Positions 1-5,653 of a DNA stretch of 5,653 nt are shown here, in pieces. The position numbers and the translations under genes were made by a program. The notes under the pieces are model-generated. The model ran no database searches, was not told the origin of the DNA, and saw only the letters and a program-made list of their open reading frames with translations. Source of the stretch: Chloroflexota bacterium. GTDB lineage: Bacteria; Chloroflexota; Dehalococcoidia; SAR202; UBA6927. Location of the stretch: contig PBBT01000006.1 of the NCBI GenBank assembly GCA_002717725.1, positions 41,905-47,557 on the forward strand, in the 5' to 3' direction. Position 1 is the first letter of the stretch. Each line of letters starts with the position of its first letter.

Positions 1-602
1 CGGAGAATATTGAAGTCATAAGTGATTTCTTTAAATATTTCAATATCAGGCATATATGTCTGAGTAGTACCAGTTTTCCTACTAAGACCTCTTCCTCTTA
101 AAATCGGTTCGGATTCCATTTCAGAAATGGCCTCGCCTCTCGAAAAATTTTGTGTGTAAAGATGACCATTCCTGAACACTTCTACTTTGAAATGAGCAGA
201 TAAAGCGTTTACTGCAGAAGCACCTACTCCATGAAGTCCTCCAGAAACACTATATGCTTTACTATCAAATTTGCCGCCCGCATGGAGAGTTGTCATAATT
301 GTTTCTAATGCAGGCTTTCCAGTTTCCGCATGAATATCAACCGGGATTCCACGCCCATTGTCTTGAACTGTTACCGAACCATCATTTGCAAGATGAATAT
401 CCACTCTAGTACCGTGACCAGCCATAAATTCATCAACGCTATTGTCAACAATTTCATAAATCAGATGATGCAAACCACGCTGGTCTGTACTCCCTATATA
501 CATACCAGGCCTTCTACGGACAGCCTCCATTCCTCTTAAGACCTGAATATCACTAGCTGTGTATTCACTGTTGGGCTGCTGAGATACTGGTTCAACTACC
601 AT
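1..602 (-). CDS. gyrB: DNA gyrase subunit B, N-terminal part (cut by left window edge)
   Basis: GyrB is the ATPase subunit of DNA gyrase, which introduces negative supercoils into DNA in the cytoplasm. The 200 visible codons read open from ATG at 602-600 and cover most of the GHKL ATPase domain. Visible landmarks are RRRPGMYIG (29-37), YEIVDNSVDE (49-58), DNGRGIP (81-87) and the lid glycine motif GGLHGVG (121-127). By alignment to E. coli GyrB, Glu50 matches the general base Glu42, Asn54 matches Asn46, Asp81 matches the adenine-binding Asp73, and Arg84 matches Arg76. The start is supported by an AGGAG ribosome-binding site at 613-609, six bases upstream. The transducer, TOPRIM and C-terminal domains lie beyond base 1; family members are usually about 640 residues or more. 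ParE is the alternative, because the two are close paralogues over this domain and the discriminating regions are missing. GyrB is preferred on overall resemblance. Confidence 0.93.
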   Translation of the reverse strand, partial: MVVEPVSQQPNSEYTASDIQVLRGMEAVRRRPGMYIGSTDQRGLHHLIYEIVDNSVDEFMAGHGTRVDIHLANDGSVTVQDNGRGIPVDIHAETGKPALETIMTTLHAGGKFDSKAYSVSGGLHGVGASAVNALSAHFKVEVFRNGHLYTQNFSRGEAISEMESEPILRGRGLSRKTGTTQTYMPDIEIFKEITYDFNIL

Positions 603-861
603 GATTCACTCCTTTAAAAACTGACATCATGAGACGTTAAAAATAGACTCCTAGAATTGATTAATTACAAAGAACAAACTCTAAAAACCATCTTTTTAAC
701 ATTCCCCCTTCGACACTAAAATTGTTAATTGCACATTTCTACATCTTTTGTATATCTATTCTACCAATTTACAGGGGCGGAGACAAGAAAAAAGAACGCA
801 ATTTCTGAAAAATTTTTATTTTTTTCCGAAATCGAACAATTTCTAACTAGGAATAATTTTC
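603..861. other. Non-coding divergent intergenic region between gyrB and the B12 uptake operon
   Basis: This stretch contains no convincing gene in any frame. It holds the gyrB ribosome-binding site (609-613), a probable gyrB 5' leader of about 150 bases, a candidate gyrB promoter (758-786), and an A/T-tract block around 806-827 dominated by runs of A and T. The A/T block could be an upstream element serving the promoters on either side, but that is inference. Confidence 0.6.
758..786 (-). promoter_or_regulatory. Candidate sigma-70-type promoter for gyrB
   Basis: Read on the minus strand, a -35 hexamer TTGTCT (786-781, 4 of 6 to consensus) is followed after exactly 17 bases by TAGAAT (763-758, 5 of 6). 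The -10 box is preceded directly by TGG, an extended -10 motif. Transcription would start near 751, giving a leader of about 150 bases before the gyrB ATG. Spacing and extended -10 support it; it is found by eye only. Confidence 0.5.
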
Positions 862-890
862 TTTACAATTTAAATTTTAGATGGTAAATT
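862..890 (+). promoter_or_regulatory. Candidate sigma-70-type promoter for the btuFCD operon
   Basis: A -35 hexamer TTTACA (862-867, 5 of 6 to consensus) is followed after 17 bases by TAAATT (885-890, 4 of 6). TGG at 882-884 directly before the -10 forms an extended -10 motif. The predicted start near 896-898 lies about ten bases before the first paired base of the riboswitch at 908. That position is what a riboswitch leader needs and strengthens the call. Confidence 0.6.
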
Positions 891-907
891 AATATTAAGT
901 TTAAAAA

Positions 908-1026
908 GCACAGACCTAAGCGCCTTGTTAAAGGCCTAAATACGGAAGTCCGGTTAAATTCCGGCGCTGACCCGCAACGGTAACTGATCTTAAAATCAAA
1001 GCCCGATACGTAGCTTAGACTGATGC
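908..1026 (+). promoter_or_regulatory. Cobalamin (vitamin B12) riboswitch aptamer
   Basis: This leader RNA element binds cobalamin and controls the downstream B12 uptake genes. The conserved core runs 941-983: GGAA (944-947), a CCGG/CCGG hairpin (950-953 with 961-964), then CTGACCCGCAACGGTAA (967-983), close to the family consensus around CCCGCAAC. The B12-box-like segment AGCCCGATAC lies at 1000-1009. A closing P1 helix can be traced: CTAAGC (916-921) with GCTTAG (1013-1018), CAG (911-913) with CTG (1020-1022), and GCA (908-910) with TGC (1024-1026). Accessory hairpins are GCCTT/AAGGC (922-926 with 931-935) and TGAT/ATCA (985-988 with 995-998). The core has GGTT where many members have GGTG (952-955). 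Placement 109 bases before a BtuF-type gene and just before a terminator fits the family. Which cobalamin form is bound cannot be decided here. Confidence 0.95.
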
Positions 1027-1035
1027 CTAAACCTC

Positions 1036-1076
1036 GAGGAAAGGGTAAAGGCAATAACTAAATCGCCCTAATCCTC
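1036..1076 (+). promoter_or_regulatory. Possible antiterminator helix of the B12 riboswitch
   Basis: GAGGA at 1036-1040 can pair with TCCTC at 1072-1076. After a symmetric AA/AA internal loop, GGG at 1043-1045 can pair with CCT at 1067-1069 (two G-C and one G-U). This uses bases 1069-1076, which form most of the 5' strand of the terminator, so the two structures exclude each other. How aptamer folding would block the antiterminator is not resolved; bases 1036-1045 lie just 3' of P1. Confidence 0.4.
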
Positions 1077-1107
1077 TATCAAAATAACGAAAGAGGATTA
1101 TTTTTTT
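1069..1107 (+). terminator. Rho-independent terminator, riboswitch expression platform
   Basis: A perfect 9 bp stem pairs 1069-1077 (TAATCCTCT) with 1092-1100 (AGAGGATTA) around a 14-base loop, followed immediately by seven T (1101-1107). It lies between the cobalamin aptamer and the btuF ribosome-binding site. It is therefore the expected transcriptional off-switch when B12 is bound, rather than the end of an upstream gene, since none is encoded on this strand upstream. Confidence 0.9.
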
Positions 1108-1134
1108 GGCAAAAATGATCCTGAAAGGATTCAA

Positions 1135-2025
1135 ATGCGTCAAAAAAGTATAATTACAATAATTTTTAGTATTCTATTGCTAATAAATTTTGCATGTAGT
1201 GAAAAAACCTCAAATAGCAATCTCGACAAATTTTCATCAGTAACTATAACTGACAGCCTCGAAAGAGAAATTCAATTCACAAAGCCTCCACAAAGAATTG
1301 TTGCTTTCGATTCAGCAGCAGTAGAAATTTTGTTTAGTATTGGCGAAGAAAAAAGAATCGTAGGAACCCATGATTTTGTAACCTTCCCTCCCGAAACTGC
1401 ATCAATTCCAAAAGTTGGTGACGCTTTTAACATGAATTTAGAATCTGTAATTGAGCTAAATCCTGATCTAGTGTTCGTATTCACTGCTTCTCACGTAGAA
1501 GATTTAGAAAAAGCAGGCCTGAAAGTGCTATATATAGAATCTAGACAATCGGGACTTCAAAATATCTCTCAAGATATTTTAATGTGGGGGAAAATTGTAG
1601 GTTCCGAATCTCAAGCGTCAGCTATTTCAAAAGAATTTGACGAGAAAATTGTATCCATAAAAAATAAAATTTCCTCTAACAACCAGAATTTCTCTGTATT
1701 CCAAGATATAGGAGGGCTTTGGACGCCAGGCAATGATACATTAATGAACGATGCATTTAACCTGTTGAAATTATCAAACATAGCTGCCGACATGAGTGGG
1801 TACCAACAAATCAATCCTGAAACAATAGTCGAGCGAAATCCCGACATTATATTAGCAAGTGATGTTTCTATATTTAAATCAAACTCAAGTTTTTCCAATC
1901 TCTCGGCTATAACCGATGGAAAAATCATAGAATTAAACGATGATAGCTTAAGTATCGCTGGCCCAAGATTTATTGACGGAGTAGAAAATATGGCAAAAGT
2001 TATATATCCAGAAATTTTTGAGTGA
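1135..2025 (+). CDS. btuF: Vitamin B12 ABC transporter, substrate-binding lipoprotein BtuF
   Basis: This is a class III (helical-backbone) periplasmic-binding protein of the BtuF/FhuD/FecB type that captures corrinoid outside the membrane and delivers it to BtuC. Residues 1-21 are a signal peptide: basic start MRQK, a hydrophobic core at about 6-19, and Cys21 as probable lipidation site. The lipobox (NFAC) is weak at -3. The two-lobe fold is recognisable from PPQRIVAFDSAAVEILFSIG (51-70), ESVIELNPDLVFV (103-115), INPETIVERNPDIILAS (226-242) and the C-terminal NMAKVIYPEIF (285-295). Glu64 and a glutamate at 229 or 233 sit where BtuF docking glutamates are expected, by inference. Length 296 is normal. 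The ATG is supported by AAAGGA at 1124-1129. The family also includes haem and siderophore binders; cobalamin is assigned because of the riboswitch. Its stop overlaps the btuC start. Confidence 0.88.
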   Translation: MRQKSIITIIFSILLLINFACSEKTSNSNLDKFSSVTITDSLEREIQFTKPPQRIVAFDSAAVEILFSIGEEKRIVGTHDFVTFPPETASIPKVGDAFNMNLESVIELNPDLVFVFTASHVEDLEKAGLKVLYIESRQSGLQNISQDILMWGKIVGSESQASAISKEFDEKIVSIKNKISSNNQNFSVFQDIGGLWTPGNDTLMNDAFNLLKLSNIAADMSGYQQINPETIVERNPDIILASDVSIFKSNSSFSNLSAITDGKIIELNDDSLSIAGPRFIDGVENMAKVIYPEIFE

Positions 2026-3095
2026 TTATAATCAATATGTCATTTCCTAAATCCCAAATCCAAATATTGGCAGAAAAATCCCGCTACAGAAGGATTTGGA
2101 TAGGAACATTGATATTATTATGCTGTATTTTGATTGGGCTTAGTTTTGGAACAGTTCCAATTCCTATCAAACACTCAATTAGCATTTTAACCCAATCAAT
2201 AAACTTCATTAACCTGGAAAGTGAATGGACCGATGCGCATGAAATAATTCTATTGAAGCTAAGATTCCCAAGAGTAATCTTAGCTTGTATCGTTGGAGCT
2301 GCATTGGCTTCATCAGGTGCTGCATTTCAAGGTTTGTTTCGCAATCCTTTAGCAGATCCTTATCTAATTGGTGTTGCAGGAGGAGCTGGCCTTGGTGCGG
2401 CAATAACGCTTCTTTTAAAAATCTCATTTTTAGTAAACCTTGAATTCTTTTTGCCGATTGCTGCATTTTCTGGAGCAATAATAACTGTTTTAACAGCCTA
2501 TTTCATTTCATTAAAATCTGGAAAAGTATCATTAATTTCACTAATTCTGGCTGGTGTAGCAATTTCAGCCTCAACTAGTGCTGTCACAGCATTCTTGATG
2601 ATTCGAAGCAACCCTGATCTCCGTCCATTAGTAAGTTGGCTTTTAGGAGGATTCCAATCTGCTGAATGGAATCAAATATTAATATTGTTATTTTATTTGA
2701 TTCCAAGTTGGATTTTAATGATGGCATACAGCAGAACTCTCAACACACTCCAATTAGATGAAAAAATGGCAAAACAACTTGGAGTAAATATCGAAAAAAC
2801 TAAGGTAATAATTATCTGTACGGCAACTCTAACTACAGCAGCAGCAGTTGCCTTCAGTGGGATAATAGGTTTCGTTGGATTAATAGCACCTCATGCCGTT
2901 AGATTGATATGGAACAATGATTATCGAACTCTAATCCCAACATCTGCTCTACTGGGTGCGAGCTTTATGATTATCGCTGACCTAATTTCCCGCACCATCA
3001 TTGCTCCATCAGAATTGCCTGTTGGAATAATAACAACTCTTTTTGGAACTCCATTTTTTTTATATCTCCTAAGAAAACATAATAAGTCTTCGTGA
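2022..3095 (+). CDS. btuC: Vitamin B12 ABC transporter, permease BtuC
   Basis: This is the integral membrane subunit of the importer (FecCD/BtuC family, normally a homodimer with ten helices per chain). It forms the translocation path and contacts BtuD through a cytoplasmic coupling region. Diagnostic segments are LRFPRVILACIVGAALASSG (80-99), AFQGLFRNPLADPYLIG (101-117), SWLLGGF (205-211), SGIIGFVGLIAPHAVRL (279-295, the conserved stretch at the ATPase interface) and the C-terminal ELPVGIITTLFGTPFFLYLL (331-350). Hydrophobic helices begin near residue 26 and recur throughout. Length 357 is slightly long. The GTG at 2022 overlaps the btuF stop (GTGA), suggesting translational coupling. An in-frame ATG at 2037 would remove only five residues and neither has a strong ribosome-binding site, so the exact start is open. 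Siderophore or haem permeases are homologous; cobalamin is inferred from the riboswitch. Confidence 0.9.
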   Translation: MIIINMSFPKSQIQILAEKSRYRRIWIGTLILLCCILIGLSFGTVPIPIKHSISILTQSINFINLESEWTDAHEIILLKLRFPRVILACIVGAALASSGAAFQGLFRNPLADPYLIGVAGGAGLGAAITLLLKISFLVNLEFFLPIAAFSGAIITVLTAYFISLKSGKVSLISLILAGVAISASTSAVTAFLMIRSNPDLRPLVSWLLGGFQSAEWNQILILLFYLIPSWILMMAYSRTLNTLQLDEKMAKQLGVNIEKTKVIIICTATLTTAAAVAFSGIIGFVGLIAPHAVRLIWNNDYRTLIPTSALLGASFMIIADLISRTIIAPSELPVGIITTLFGTPFFLYLLRKHNKSS

Positions 3096-3098
3096 AAT

Positions 3099-3884
3099 AT
3101 GTTAATACTTGAAAATATCTTCTTTTCCTACGGCAAGGATCCAATCCTCAGCGATTTCAATTTATCAGTCGATAACAATGAAGTAATTGCGATTTTAGGA
3201 CCGAATGGTGTTGGAAAATCAACACTTCTCGATCTGATTAATGGATCGATAGTCCCTAATTCGGGAAATATTCATTTCAATAATTATGACTTTCAAAACA
3301 TGAATCCTTCTGAAAAATCAAAACTTGTATCTACTGTACCTCAAACCAATTCTATTCCAGGAGAAATGTTGACCTCAGAATTAGTATTAATGGGAAGAAA
3401 TCCTCATCTAAGACTCCTTCAATGGGAAGACGAGTATGACTACCAAATTGCTGAAAAATCGATGCAATTAACTGAAATCCAGCATCTAGCAAACAGACCA
3501 ATTAGTACTTTATCAGGCGGAGAGATACAAAGATCTTTGATTGCTATGTCATTATCTCAGGAAACTCCAATCATTCTATTAGATGAACCCACTTCTAATT
3601 TAGACATTTCAAACCAAAATAAAATCATGCATCTAATATTGAATATACAGAAGCAACGGTCATGCATAGTTATTATGACTATGCATGACCTAAATCTTGC
3701 AAGCCAATTCTGCAATCGCATCATTATGCTACATAATGGGAAAAATTTTTGTGATGGATCGGCAAATCAAGTAATGACTACGGAAAACATATTGAAAGTC
3801 TATGAAACAAACGTTGAAATACTAAATATCAAATCACAAGACAATCCAATAATTGTAACGCGAAAGAATCAAGGTTTTGTATAA
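3099..3884 (+). CDS. btuD: Vitamin B12 ABC transporter, ATP-binding protein BtuD
   Basis: This cytoplasmic ATPase drives B12 import by BtuC. All nucleotide-binding motifs are intact: Walker A GPNGVGKST (34-42), Q-loop Gln82 in TVPQ, signature LSGGE (138-142), Walker B IILLDEP (158-164) with catalytic Glu163, D-loop SNLD (166-169) and switch His196 in MTMHDLN. The spacing and the Q-loop to signature segment are typical of the FecE/BtuD subfamily. The length of 261 is also typical. The gene starts three bases after the btuC stop with no obvious ribosome-binding site of its own, so translation probably depends on coupling to btuC. The final 20 or so residues (from about 242) are an ordinary variable tail. 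As with the other two subunits, substrate identity rests on the upstream cobalamin riboswitch, because family members for iron complexes look alike. Confidence 0.92.
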   Translation: MLILENIFFSYGKDPILSDFNLSVDNNEVIAILGPNGVGKSTLLDLINGSIVPNSGNIHFNNYDFQNMNPSEKSKLVSTVPQTNSIPGEMLTSELVLMGRNPHLRLLQWEDEYDYQIAEKSMQLTEIQHLANRPISTLSGGEIQRSLIAMSLSQETPIILLDEPTSNLDISNQNKIMHLILNIQKQRSCIVIMTMHDLNLASQFCNRIIMLHNGKNFCDGSANQVMTTENILKVYETNVEILNIKSQDNPIIVTRKNQGFV

Positions 3885-3889
3885 TTTTT

Positions 3890-3918
3890 TTGCCACTTCC
3901 CATCATTTGAACTATAAT
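3890..3918 (+). promoter_or_regulatory. Near-consensus sigma-70-type promoter for the plsY-like gene
   Basis: TTGCCA (3890-3895, 5 of 6 to the -35 consensus) is followed after exactly 17 bases by a perfect TATAAT (3913-3918). The predicted start near 3925 leaves a leader of about 20 bases carrying the AAGGGG ribosome-binding site at 3934-3939. The -35 begins six bases after the btuD stop. It implies that plsY is transcribed independently of the B12-controlled operon. Confidence 0.7.
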
Positions 3919-3944
3919 TACACAATATAAAAAAAGGGGTAGAT

Positions 3945-4589
3945 TTGTTAAATTCCTCAACCGAATTATATTTTTTAATGATCTCAATTCTGATTGCCTA
4001 CCTGCTAGGATCCGTTCCAATTGCTGACCGAGTAAGTAGGCGTAGAGGTATTGATATTTTTTCAAAAGGCACGGGCCTGGCAGGAGCCACCAATGTTCGA
4101 AAAGAAGTTGGATTCAAATCATCCATAGTTGTTGTAGCTGGTGACACTTTAAAGGGTATATTAGCAATATTAGTTGCCCAAAAATTTGGTGTTTCTGGTT
4201 ATTGGATACTAATACCCGCATTTGCTGCTATTACAGGACATTGGAAGTCAATTTTCACAAACTTTCGTGGAGGCGATGGATTAATCGTACTTGGTGGGAT
4301 AATCGTAGCTCTGTTTGATGTTTTAGGAGTAATAAGTATTACCTTCGCAATGTTAATAGCTCTAGGTGGTCAAAAACTTTTCTATTCTTCGCTAATGAGC
4401 ATAGTTGCTGGAACTAGTTCACTCGTAGTGCTCTGTGCAATATTTGAAGACACACTCACATTCAAATTAGCAATTTCAGTGGTAGTTTTATCAACAATGG
4501 TTCTAATACATGCCTTAAAGGGACATTCAAAACGAAATAAATCAAAATCATCAGACCCACAACTTCAATCAGAAGCTCAGACTCTATAA
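3945..4589 (+). CDS. plsY: PlsY-family glycerol-3-phosphate acyltransferase, divergent
   Basis: PlsY is a small membrane enzyme that moves an acyl group from acyl-phosphate to glycerol 3-phosphate, the first step of phospholipid synthesis in most bacteria. Visible here are YLLGSVPIADRVSRRRGIDI (19-38), GTGLAGATNVRK (42-53), GDTLKG (66-71) and GHWKSIFTNFRGGDGL (98-113), in family order, with several hydrophobic helices and a length of 214 that fits. Several usually conserved positions differ. GSGNxGATNxxR has become GTGLAGATNVRK, GGKGV has become GGDGL (Asp111), and the FP after GH is KS. The HREN-like motif near the C terminus is absent (LIHALKGHSKR, 187-197). The catalytic role is therefore uncertain; it could be a paralogue with changed activity. 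The TTG start is supported by AAGGGG at 3934-3939, five bases upstream; the next in-frame ATG (3978) would cut into the first helix. The last 20 residues are polar. Confidence 0.75.
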   Translation: MLNSSTELYFLMISILIAYLLGSVPIADRVSRRRGIDIFSKGTGLAGATNVRKEVGFKSSIVVVAGDTLKGILAILVAQKFGVSGYWILIPAFAAITGHWKSIFTNFRGGDGLIVLGGIIVALFDVLGVISITFAMLIALGGQKLFYSSLMSIVAGTSSLVVLCAIFEDTLTFKLAISVVVLSTMVLIHALKGHSKRNKSKSSDPQLQSEAQTL

Positions 4590-4611
4590 AACACTAACCT
4601 ATTTTCAAATC

Positions 4612-4657
4612 CTATATGATGAAAGACATTGTTTAATTCAATCTAGTCGTCATATGG
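4612..4657 (+). repeat. Imperfect inverted repeat at the plsY/groL convergent junction
   Basis: Bases 4612-4622 can pair with 4647-4657 (11 positions, two of them G-U in plus-strand RNA) around a 24-base loop. The repeat spans the groL stop codon (4643-4645) and has no T tract in either direction, so it is not a classical terminator. No other terminator is seen in the 53-base gap between the two genes. It may be chance in AT-rich DNA. Confidence 0.25.
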
Positions 4658-5653
4658 AGCAGGTAATGGTGGAGGATTAAGTTCAGTAATCAAAAACTCA
4701 GTAGTTAAGACCATTCCAGCAACACTAGCAGCATTGTCAATCACTGACTTGGTCACTTTCACGGGATCTATAATACCCATTTCTTTCATGTTGCCAAATT
4801 GATTTCTCTCAGCGTCAAATCCCCAATCATCTTTTCCGTTAATAACACCATTAAGAATGACTTCACCGCTATATCCAGCATTTTCTGCAATCACTTTCAC
4901 AGGATATTCACATGCTTTAAGCATCAAATTAATTCCATTCATAACATCCCTATCATCATTCTCAAGCTCACCTTTTAAGGCCTGAGCAGCACGTACTAAT
5001 GCAGTACCCCCTCCAGCGATTATACCTTCAGCCATGGCAGCTCTAGTTGCAGCTATTGCATCTTCAACACGCTGTCTTTTTTCCCTCAATTCAATCTCGG
5101 TTGCGGCACCAACCTTAATAACTGCAACACCCCCACTCATCTTTGCAGCTCTTTCTTCCAATTTTTCTCGATCATAATCTGAACTGACTTCTTTAGAAGA
5201 TTCTATGATTTGATTAACCCTATTCTTTACTATTTCTGCATCCCCTACGCCCTCAACAAACGTCGTATTGTCCTTATTAGAGATTACTCGTCTACATCTA
5301 CCAAGATCAGAAATCTCTACTGAATCTAAAGTTCTACCTATATCACTACTAATAACATTTGCATTAAATAGGACTGCCATATCTTCTAACATCGCTTTCC
5401 TTCTATCACCAAATGCAGGAGCTTTGATTGCCAAACAATTTAAATTGCCTCGAGTTTTGTTCACAACTAAAGTAGCGAGTGCTTCTCCTTCAATATCTTC
5501 TGCAATAACGACAATATTTCGTGAAACAGCTGAAAGTTTTTCAAGGATCGGGACTAGATCTGCGGCGGCAGAAATTTTTTCGCTTGTAATTAAAATATAT
5601 GGATCTTCAAGCTCGACTATCATCTTGTCTTGATTAGTCACCAAATATGGAGA
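4643..5653 (-). CDS. groL: Chaperonin GroEL (Hsp60), C-terminal 336 residues (cut by right window edge)
   Basis: GroEL forms the double-ring ATP-driven folding chamber that works with GroES. The fragment starts at SPYLVTN, matching E. coli position 201, and is open to the window edge. It covers most of the apical domain, with the EGEALATLVVN (55-65) and KAPAFGDRRKAML (77-89) signatures. It continues through the second intermediate segment (GGVAVIKVGAATEIE, 174-188) and the C-terminal equatorial domain (AGGGTAL, 213-219; TTEFLITEL, 317-325). Asp198 of the fragment, in RVEDAIAATRAA, corresponds to the catalytic Asp398. The reading frame is intact, so the protein looks functional. The C terminus lacks the Gly-Gly-Met repeat tail of E. 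coli and ends in a short proline-rich acidic tail, NPPPLPAPYDD. The first 200 residues, and any groES, lie beyond base 5653. The gene converges on plsY with a 53-base gap. Confidence 0.97.
   Translation of the reverse strand, partial: SPYLVTNQDKMIVELEDPYILITSEKISAAADLVPILEKLSAVSRNIVVIAEDIEGEALATLVVNKTRGNLNCLAIKAPAFGDRRKAMLEDMAVLFNANVISSDIGRTLDSVEISDLGRCRRVISNKDNTTFVEGVGDAEIVKNRVNQIIESSKEVSSDYDREKLEERAAKMSGGVAVIKVGAATEIELREKRQRVEDAIAATRAAMAEGIIAGGGTALVRAAQALKGELENDDRDVMNGINLMLKACEYPVKVIAENAGYSGEVILNGVINGKDDWGFDAERNQFGNMKEMGIIDPVKVTKSVIDNAASVAGMVLTTEFLITELNPPPLPAPYDD

Noticed and set aside
806..827. AAAAATTTTT plus T-run resembling a terminator
   Set aside because: There is no G/C-containing stem and no plus-strand gene upstream to terminate. 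It is more likely a simple A/T tract.
863..1054. Minus-strand open frame of 63 codons across the riboswitch
   Set aside because: It is antisense to the structured riboswitch RNA and its promoter, resembles no protein family, and has no convincing start context.
1115..1153. Short frame starting ATG at 1115, 12 codons plus stop, overlapping the btuF start out of frame
   Set aside because: It has no ribosome-binding site and lies just after the terminator T tract. Its codons are a by-product of the btuF ribosome-binding region.
1611..1928. Minus-strand open frame of 105 codons inside btuF
   Set aside because: It lies entirely antisense to a well-supported gene and has no recognisable domain or ribosome-binding site.
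2209..2478. Minus-strand open frame of 89 codons inside btuC
   Set aside because: It is antisense to the conserved BtuC core, and its composition reflects the complement of hydrophobic codons.
3851..3891. Possible terminator at the end of btuD: AATTGTA/TATAATT stem followed by T residues
   Set aside because: The seven-pair stem is A/T only plus one G-U, with a 22-base loop inside coding sequence. It is too weak to call, and the T run is also next to the plsY -35 box.
5268..5633. Plus-strand open frame of 121 codons inside groL
   Set aside because: It is an antisense shadow of the conserved GroEL coding sequence.

Overview
The window is a chromosomal stretch from an AT-rich bacterium (by eye roughly 35% G+C). 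It holds four complete genes, two genes cut by the window edges, and one well-resolved riboswitch. The GyrB sequence and the proline-rich GroEL tail remind me of Chloroflexota, possibly marine SAR202-type Dehalococcoidia. That placement is an impression from memory, not a demonstrated assignment. Nothing suggests phage, plasmid, transposon or CRISPR content.

Layout, left to right: (1) 1-602, minus strand, the N-terminal 200 codons of DNA gyrase subunit B. (2) 603-1134, a divergent intergenic region. It holds a candidate minus-strand gyrB promoter (758-786), a candidate plus-strand promoter (862-890), a cobalamin riboswitch aptamer (about 908-1026) and a Rho-independent terminator (1069-1107) as its expression platform. 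(3) 1135-3884, plus strand, a tight three-gene operon btuF-btuC-btuD: binding lipoprotein, permease and ATPase of a class II (BtuCD-type) vitamin B12 importer. (4) 3945-4589, plus strand, a PlsY-family membrane acyltransferase with altered motifs and its own near-consensus promoter at 3890-3918. (5) 4643-5653, minus strand, the C-terminal 336 residues of the chaperonin GroEL, converging on plsY.

How it works together: BtuF captures corrinoid outside the membrane, BtuC forms the channel and BtuD powers import by ATP hydrolysis. The upstream RNA should sense intracellular cobalamin and stop transcription at 1107 when B12 is plentiful. An alternative pairing of 1036-1045 with 1067-1076 could serve as the antiterminator. 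No cobalamin biosynthesis gene is present, so this locus is scavenging only. gyrB, plsY and groL are housekeeping neighbours and appear to be transcribed separately.

I found no clear new system. The points most worth a second look are the altered catalytic motifs of the PlsY-like protein and the compact terminator/antiterminator arrangement of the riboswitch.
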